Shown here piece by piece: positions 58,643 through 64,000 of a stretch of 64,000 nt of DNA (positions within the stretch are counted from its first letter, which is position 1; every line of letters starts with the position of its first letter). The stretch is from Turritopsis dohrnii (taxonomy: Eukaryota; Cnidaria; Hydrozoa; Anthoathecata; Oceaniidae). The notes under the pieces are model-generated. The model did not search any database. It had not been told where the DNA came from and saw nothing but the letters and a program-made list of their open reading frames with translations. The position numbers and the translations under genes are program-made. The stretch is taken from assembly GCA_027922465.2 (NCBI GenBank), contig BQMF02000029.1, positions 930,001 through 994,000 of the forward strand, in the 5' to 3' direction.

Positions 58643-59828
58643 CTAGTAACCCGTGTAAAAAATTTTTATGAACTTTAATTCTGAAAATGACGTCTCAAAA
58701 ATTGTGTCGAAAAATTAATTTACAAAATGACAAACAGAAAGTGAATTAGTGTTGCAGTCATAACGCGGACCATAACAATACCAGTTATTTTCTTAGAGGT
58801 TTTAGAGATGTTTTACAAATAACTTCGAGTCTAATTTAAGAGGCAATGCGATGGTTCCCCTGATTTTAAAGAACTACTTAAACAGACAAAACCTAGATAA
58901 AACATTTTTCCAAGTTTGCAATCAACACTGGAGCGCAGAACAAAAAAAATCGTTTTACTCGGAAGAATAAAAAATACGCGCTGTGCATCCGTTATTTGCA
59001 CTCTCTAAAATAAATTGCATCTTGTAGGTATTCCAGATAAAGCATTTTACCTGTTCATTGTCAACACTGTACATCATAAACATCTTTTTACTCGGAAGAT
59101 CTGAAACACAAAAAATACTCATATTAAATCCTTTCACGATACGATATAGAAATAAATTGTGCGCACATGAAAACAACAGAAAGATTAAAATGGCTGTAAC
59201 TGTTCATGGAACCCACGATCCAAGGTAAACAGAAGCTATTTTGCTATTTTGAAAAGCCAAACCCGTAAGTCGTAAACGTGTCAAAACAAATTAATACCTT
59301 CGAGTGATTGTCTTTTTACGAAGCTAAGGTTGGATATTAATATAGAATATTGTTCTTCAACGTCATGATTTAAAATTCATTTCTTCCAATTTCATTGTTT
59401 TTATTGGTCTTCCCTAAAGGAGAAGTGATGGCACAGCAACCCTATTTATATTATAAGAAAAACAAAACAAACAAAAAAAGTTCAAGAGCGTACTTACCCT
59501 AAAAACATTAATAAATCTTCGTGCAATACTTTCGTTACTAACTTCGTTGTCTTTGAGATTTCTTACTCTTGTATGTTTCATTACCTCTTTTTCAAAATAG
59601 CAAATAAAAACGTCAACGCTATCGATTCTTGATCTTGCAAACAATCAAAACATTTGAACGATCAAATGCGCTGTGAGGGTTTCCGCTTATACTAATCGTG
59701 AATGTGTCATGTGCTGTCTAACTGCCGCTATATGACCACGATTAAGAAGGTTGTGACCGTGAAAAACGACCCGAAACATTCACTCTCTAAACTAAAAACT
59801 GGATGCACAGCGCGTATTAGAATATAGA
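58643..59828 (-). mobile_element. Complete 1186-bp non-autonomous Helitron
   Basis: On the minus strand it starts TCTATATTCTAATACGC after an A and ends CACGGGTTACTAG before a T. It shares its interior with the interrupted copy at 960-2820. The intact site near 59690 lacks the pogo insertion. Confidence 0.85.
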
Positions 59829-59889
59829 TATTCTTAGCTATGTTAAGTTAAAATCCGAATTTAAATAAATTGAACAAACAAAAAATACA

Positions 59890-61060
59890 CAGGCTAGATG
59901 GATTATTTAGAGGAAGCTGCCCATGTACGAAACCTCAGTGCGAGTAATATTGTTGTATTGTCATCTATCCTTTCGGTTTCACCGAGAAATATGCACTAAT
60001 TGTGCCTAAATTCTATGGCATTAGTTTCAGAAAAGGTAAACCAGATTTACTTTTAATTTTACATGCAATCCTAAATGGCCTAAAGTTGTTGAAAATGTTT
60101 TGCCTGGTCAAACCACACCAGATAGACCGGATCTGGTTGTATGTAGTCGGAAGCTCTCAAAAACGATATTATCAAAAATTCTGTTCTAGTTGTATCTGTT
60201 GCACAGTTCGATGTTATAGATTTTCAGAAAACCTCATGTGCACATGCTGTTGCATCTCGGCAACAAATTTAAGTTGCGAAATGCTGATGACATTGATTCA
60301 TTGATTCCAGCACGAATTCCGAATCGGGACCAAGAAACAGAACTTTAAGAAATCATCATGTCCTGTATGGTCTAAAGTCCGTCTGGCTATCCTTTATATC
60401 ACCGACCAGATGACGGAAGAACTGTTCGAATTCGAATTATGGATCTTGGCAACAGATGGATCGTCTCGTACAATCCTTTTCTCAGCAAAAAGTATAATGC
60501 ACATATAAATTTCGATGCCTGTGTTTCCATTAAAAACGTCAAGTATTTAAACAAATACATTTGAAAAGGACACGATACTGCTCATATTGAAATCAATGAA
60601 CGTTCAATCACGACGAAATCAAAATCTTTTTAGATGTAAGGAACGTATATTCTCTAGAAGCTTTATGGTGTTTATGCTCTTTTCCAATGCACACTCAAAT
60701 TCTTGCTATTTTACGACTTCCTGTTCACCTTCCAAATGAGCAGCAGATATTTTTCAGAAAAGGGCAGGAACAAGCAGCACTGGAAAGAGGACAAGAGCAC
60801 ACCTAGTTAACTGCTTGGTTTGAATTGAATCGTGTTGACGAACAGGCACGTCAATATTCATATCCCGGTAACTTGCACTTGGACTATTGGATGACAGTAC
60901 TTTGTGGATACAAACAATGGAAGAACTTCCCGCATCTGCAAGTCCCTTTAAAATTCGCGAATCCTTCTCCTTCATTCTGATTCATGGAGAGCCAAGCAAT
61001 TTGGCTGAGTTGTGGGAAAGATTCCGTGCTCACATGCTAGAAGATAATTTAAGACACCAG
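59890..61060 (+). pseudogene. Helitron Rep/helicase polyprotein, degraded
   Basis: Across shifting frames I can read CNPKWPKVVENVLPGQ then DRPDLVV. Further on are VSYNPFLSKKYNAHINFDAC and VKYLNKYI (the conserved Helitron link region). These are followed by a VHLPNEQQ and NRVDEQARQY block, and late a NLAELWERFRAHMLEDN helicase-region segment. The two HUH Rep motifs are not visible. Many stops show old decay. It lies right next to a non-autonomous Helitron and could represent its autonomous family. Confidence 0.7.
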
Positions 61061-61069
61061 CTGGACCTT

Positions 61070-62401
61070 GGTTTCTTGTGCGAAGGTTGTGCTCATTCAA
61101 CTCAAAATAGCTTTTTATCGGGCTACATACATTTTCATCAACACATTTCCGCACTGTAAGGCATGCTTTGACATTTCTTTTATGATAAATCGGTGTTATC
61201 TTTTTATCGTTTTCTGGACCATAAATTATTCGCGAAGCACGCCTTTCGATTGATTGTAGAGAAGACTGTTGAGTTTGAGTGAGTTGAAGTTTTGTTAAGC
61301 AGCAATAAGTTAATAAAGGTGCTATCATCAAGTTGAAAACCTTTTCAGCTGCCTCTTTAGTCAGGTATTGTCGAACTCTTTGCAGCAACCGGACACGGCC
61401 AGAAGCTTTTTTGCGTCGTTTCTCGAAGTTTTGACTCAGATTCACGGTTGGGTCGATATGGTTGCCAAGATATATATACGAGTTAGTGTTGTTAATGGTG
61501 CTTTCCCGATACTTGATTTTGAGAAGTTCGGATATCCTGTTGAGTTTGATGGATGTGCCGAAGAGCATAGATTCCGTTTTGCCCTTTTTTAAGTTGATGA
61601 CTAGTTCTGATTCTTCAAGGTACTTTGAAATTGCTGCGAAATCCGACTTGAGGCATTCTTCAATAACCGCTTTGTATTTGTGGGTAAAGTAGATTACTGT
61701 ATCGCATACATAATAACATTTGAATGAGTTATACAATCAGGGAAGTCATTAAAATAAATCAAAAACAACAAAGGTCCTAACAGTGACCCTTGTGGAACTC
61801 CAGTTGACACGGTGTATTCTGGTGAAAGCTCGTTTCCGATTTGGATGATCTGCTTCCTTAGAAAAAGGTAATCGTTAAGCCAGGTAATCTCATTTCCGCT
61901 GATTCCGTATGATTTCAGTTTAGCAATTAACGTGGAATGGCTGAGTGTGTCGAAGGCACGACTTAGGTCCATAAAGACTGCGCCCACCAACTTGCCTTGG
62001 TCAATATCTCCCCTGATGCTATCTAAGAATGAAGCGGCAGCAATTTCTGTAGATCTATTTGCACGATAGCCGAATTGTCTATTGGACAACAGTTTGTTTT
62101 GCTCAAGGTATTCTTTCAACTGGTTGTGAACGGCTTTTTCAAATATTTTTGACATAATTCCCAAAACTGATATTGGTCGATAATTGGCTTCATCACAGGT
62201 ATTGCCAGATTTATGTACAGGTGTCACTTTAGCTGTTTTCCATATGGTTGGCACAGTAGCTGTCTCGATCGATAAGTTGATTATATAATCAAGTGCCGGG
62301 GCGATCTCAGTAACGGCATCCTTTAACATTCCAGGTGGCAAGTTATTAATGCCTGCCGCTTTATTCCGTCGTAGTGATTTAAGATGTATCAGGAGATTCA
62401 T
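61070..62401 (-). pseudogene. LINE reverse transcriptase with a broken YADD motif
   Basis: The minus-strand frame 62401-61694 has KAAGINNLPPGML, YRPISVLGIMSKIFEKAV, RSTEIA, FMDLSRAFDTLSH and GVPQGSLLGPLLFLIYFND. At 61701-61712 the expected YADDT has lost four bases, ending the frame. Frame 61736-61070 continues with TVIYFTHK, the KGKTESMLFG and YIYLGNHIDP thumb blocks, and LTYCCLTKLQLTQTQQ. All other RT blocks are intact, so this is a fairly young copy. It is truncated at both ends. Confidence 0.85.
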
Positions 62402-62772
62402 TATCTACAGCAGGTATGCTCAAGGCATCTGTTATGGTATTGTCATATGCATTAGGTAGAGGCAATTTCCCGATCATTGTTCAGAATATTTTCATTCACA
62501 ACAAGAACAAGTCGTTCTGAGAAGGGAGAAAATTTATAGCCAAAGAACGCCTTGTCGATTCATGTGCACAACCAAATTCTTCTAGCGCTTGTAATCAGCC
62601 CATGCTTCTGTTGTGCCTAATCTATTGGCTAGTTTTTTCAGGTGAGATATTTTCTGAGGGGTTTGGTAACATGTGGCTGATTATTAGCGCGGAGAAGCTT
62701 GAATTTTATTGGTGTATGCCTATTAAAAGGGATGTAAATGTATCCTGAAAAAAGGAATAATTACCTACATTA
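62402..62772. other. No supported feature
   Basis: Sequence between the LINE fragment and the terminal Helitron; any LINE homology here is too weak to claim. Confidence 0.35.
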
Positions 62773-63958
62773 TCTTATTATACTAATTCGCTTTGTGCAT
62801 CCCACTTTTATTTTAGAGAGTGATATAGTTAGTTTTTCTTTAATGGTCAAAACCTTCTTATTTTTTCCCTTTTTGTTGTAAAACCACGTAGAGGCGAGAG
62901 CGTTTTTTACGATTACTATGTGGGGAAATCCCGTCGCTGATCGATTTCATTAGTGAGCTTAAGCAACTACGACGGCAACGTGGAGCAAAAAGAACAAAAT
63001 AATTATTACTTGTGAATAGTATTTTGAAGAACTTCTTTTTTATTGGAGAAATTATTCAATTGATAAACTTATAACGACTAGAAAGTTATCGGGCTTCTAT
63101 AAAATCTACATAAGAGAAAAAGACTTTCTCTGTAATCACGTCTCCGTTGCCAGTACGACTTCAAATCATGACTTTTCACGTTGTGCATAGAACGCGCTAA
63201 TATGTTAATGATGTAATTATCTTACAAAATTTTCCCAATGGTCTCATAAGTAGTAGCCTCCCTTTCGAAACAAATTCCAAATAGAAAACGAAGCTTTTGT
63301 TTTAAACACGTCGCCGTCTTCGTTGCCGTTGCGAATGCTTAAGCTTCCTATTGGCTAATAAAGGAAAACTCTTAAAATACGCTGTTTTGATTGGCTGACG
63401 ATTTCAAAAAAAATTAGTTCGTTAATAACGGTTTTCATTATTGTTTGTGAATTTGACATGAATTTTCTTTTTGTTTTTTATTTCAACCATGTCATAGCAT
63501 GATTATCTTTTTCTGCATTTTTATACAATTGAAATATTTTTTTAGGTAAGATTAATAATAAGAAATTAAACTCATGGTTTTTATCATGATGTTGATGGCT
63601 TTGGGAAGAACAGACAATATATCATTTCAAAAATTCATTGATGGTTGTTGTCCAATGTAACTTTGGCACAAAATAAACAGTTGGAAAGTATCAATTTGTT
63701 TTCAATTAACATTTTGTAATGTTATTCAATGTTTTGTATTTCTGGGTAAACAGTTCGGTGCTATTGCTATTTTTACACTAAAGTTACTTCTCTTTTGTGT
63801 ATAAATATATATTCTGAGCCATGTTGCTATTTGTTTCTGCTTTTAATCTTCTGAATGTAAGAAATGAATTAAAAAATTAATGCCTGTAAAAAACTTTTAC
63901 ACTAGCTAAATTCTGCGAGCTGAACATGGGTGGCAAGCGATGCCGCCTTGGTGGCTAG
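62773..63958 (+). mobile_element. Complete 1186-bp non-autonomous Helitron
   Basis: It starts TCTTATTATACTAATTCGC after an A, the same 5' end as the element at 49620. It ends with GATGCCGCCTTGGTGGCTAG before a T, with a 3' hairpin. The last 170 bases match the truncated copy at 30525-30719 in the opposite orientation. No protein encoded. Confidence 0.85.
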
Positions 63959-64000
63959 TTTTTTGCTAAAGATATAGCTAGTACATCCAAGAAGCAAGAT

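Overview
This is an AT-rich window of animal nuclear DNA. It has split genes with GT-AG introns and almost uniformly phase-1 exons, and it is dominated by nested mobile elements. The mix suggests a marine invertebrate, probably a cnidarian, but that is inference and no marker in the window proves it. The mix comprises CR1/L2-like LINEs (one with an ORF1 esterase), Helitrons, a KDZ transposase, a pogo/Tigger remnant, a SAP-domain fragment, and a C-type-lectin/PAN secreted protein. I see no rRNA, tRNA, CRISPR or bacterial features.

Layout. 1-4548: a LINE scrap, a minus-strand Helitron interrupted by a pogo/Tigger element, and a minus-strand LINE reverse transcriptase remnant. 4549-23784: a single 19.2-kb DNA transposon. 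Its terminal inverted repeats are about 75 bp, it is flanked by a perfect 7-bp target duplication (ACATAAT), and it sits inside the LINE. The two LINE halves (RT at 3270-4548, endonuclease at 23785-24310) rejoin in frame when the element and one target copy are removed. The element carries a 15-exon plus-strand Kyakuja-Dileera-Zisupton (KDZ) transposase gene. The catalytic motifs DGN, ADVMC and GEETEQ are visible, and the gene is fused at its C-terminus to a cysteine-protease-like domain. On the minus strand are a multi-exon gene of unknown function with a four-cysteine zinc ribbon and a tandemly duplicated exon (16270-22009), a small HIKxxH zinc-finger gene (15029-15788) and an orphan ORF (20504-20851). 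A Helitron triplet and at least three MITEs have since inserted into it. The transposase has an in-frame stop and a one-base frameshift, so this copy is probably dead, although its splice sites survive.

26393-51788: one plus-strand host gene with two C-type lectin domains, a Ser/Thr-rich stalk made of small phase-1 exons, and a terminal PAN/apple-like domain. Its exons 6 and 7 are separated by a 20-kb intron. That intron holds two clusters of tandem minus-strand Helitrons, an 8.3-kb head-to-tail array of about 1.5-kb Helentron/HINE-like units inserted inside one Helitron copy, a SAP-domain fragment, an eight-copy 128-bp satellite and several MITEs.

53100-64000: a Helitron replicase scrap; a plus-strand LINE (ORF1 with coiled coil and esterase, ORF2 with endonuclease and RT) interrupted by a long-TIR element; a complete 1186-bp minus-strand Helitron; a degraded Helitron Rep/helicase reading frame; a minus-strand LINE RT whose YADD motif is broken; and a complete plus-strand Helitron at the right edge.

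Exon coordinates were worked out by hand from splice signals and codon phase. First exons of the split genes, and family names other than KDZ, Helitron, LINE and C-type lectin, are the weakest points.
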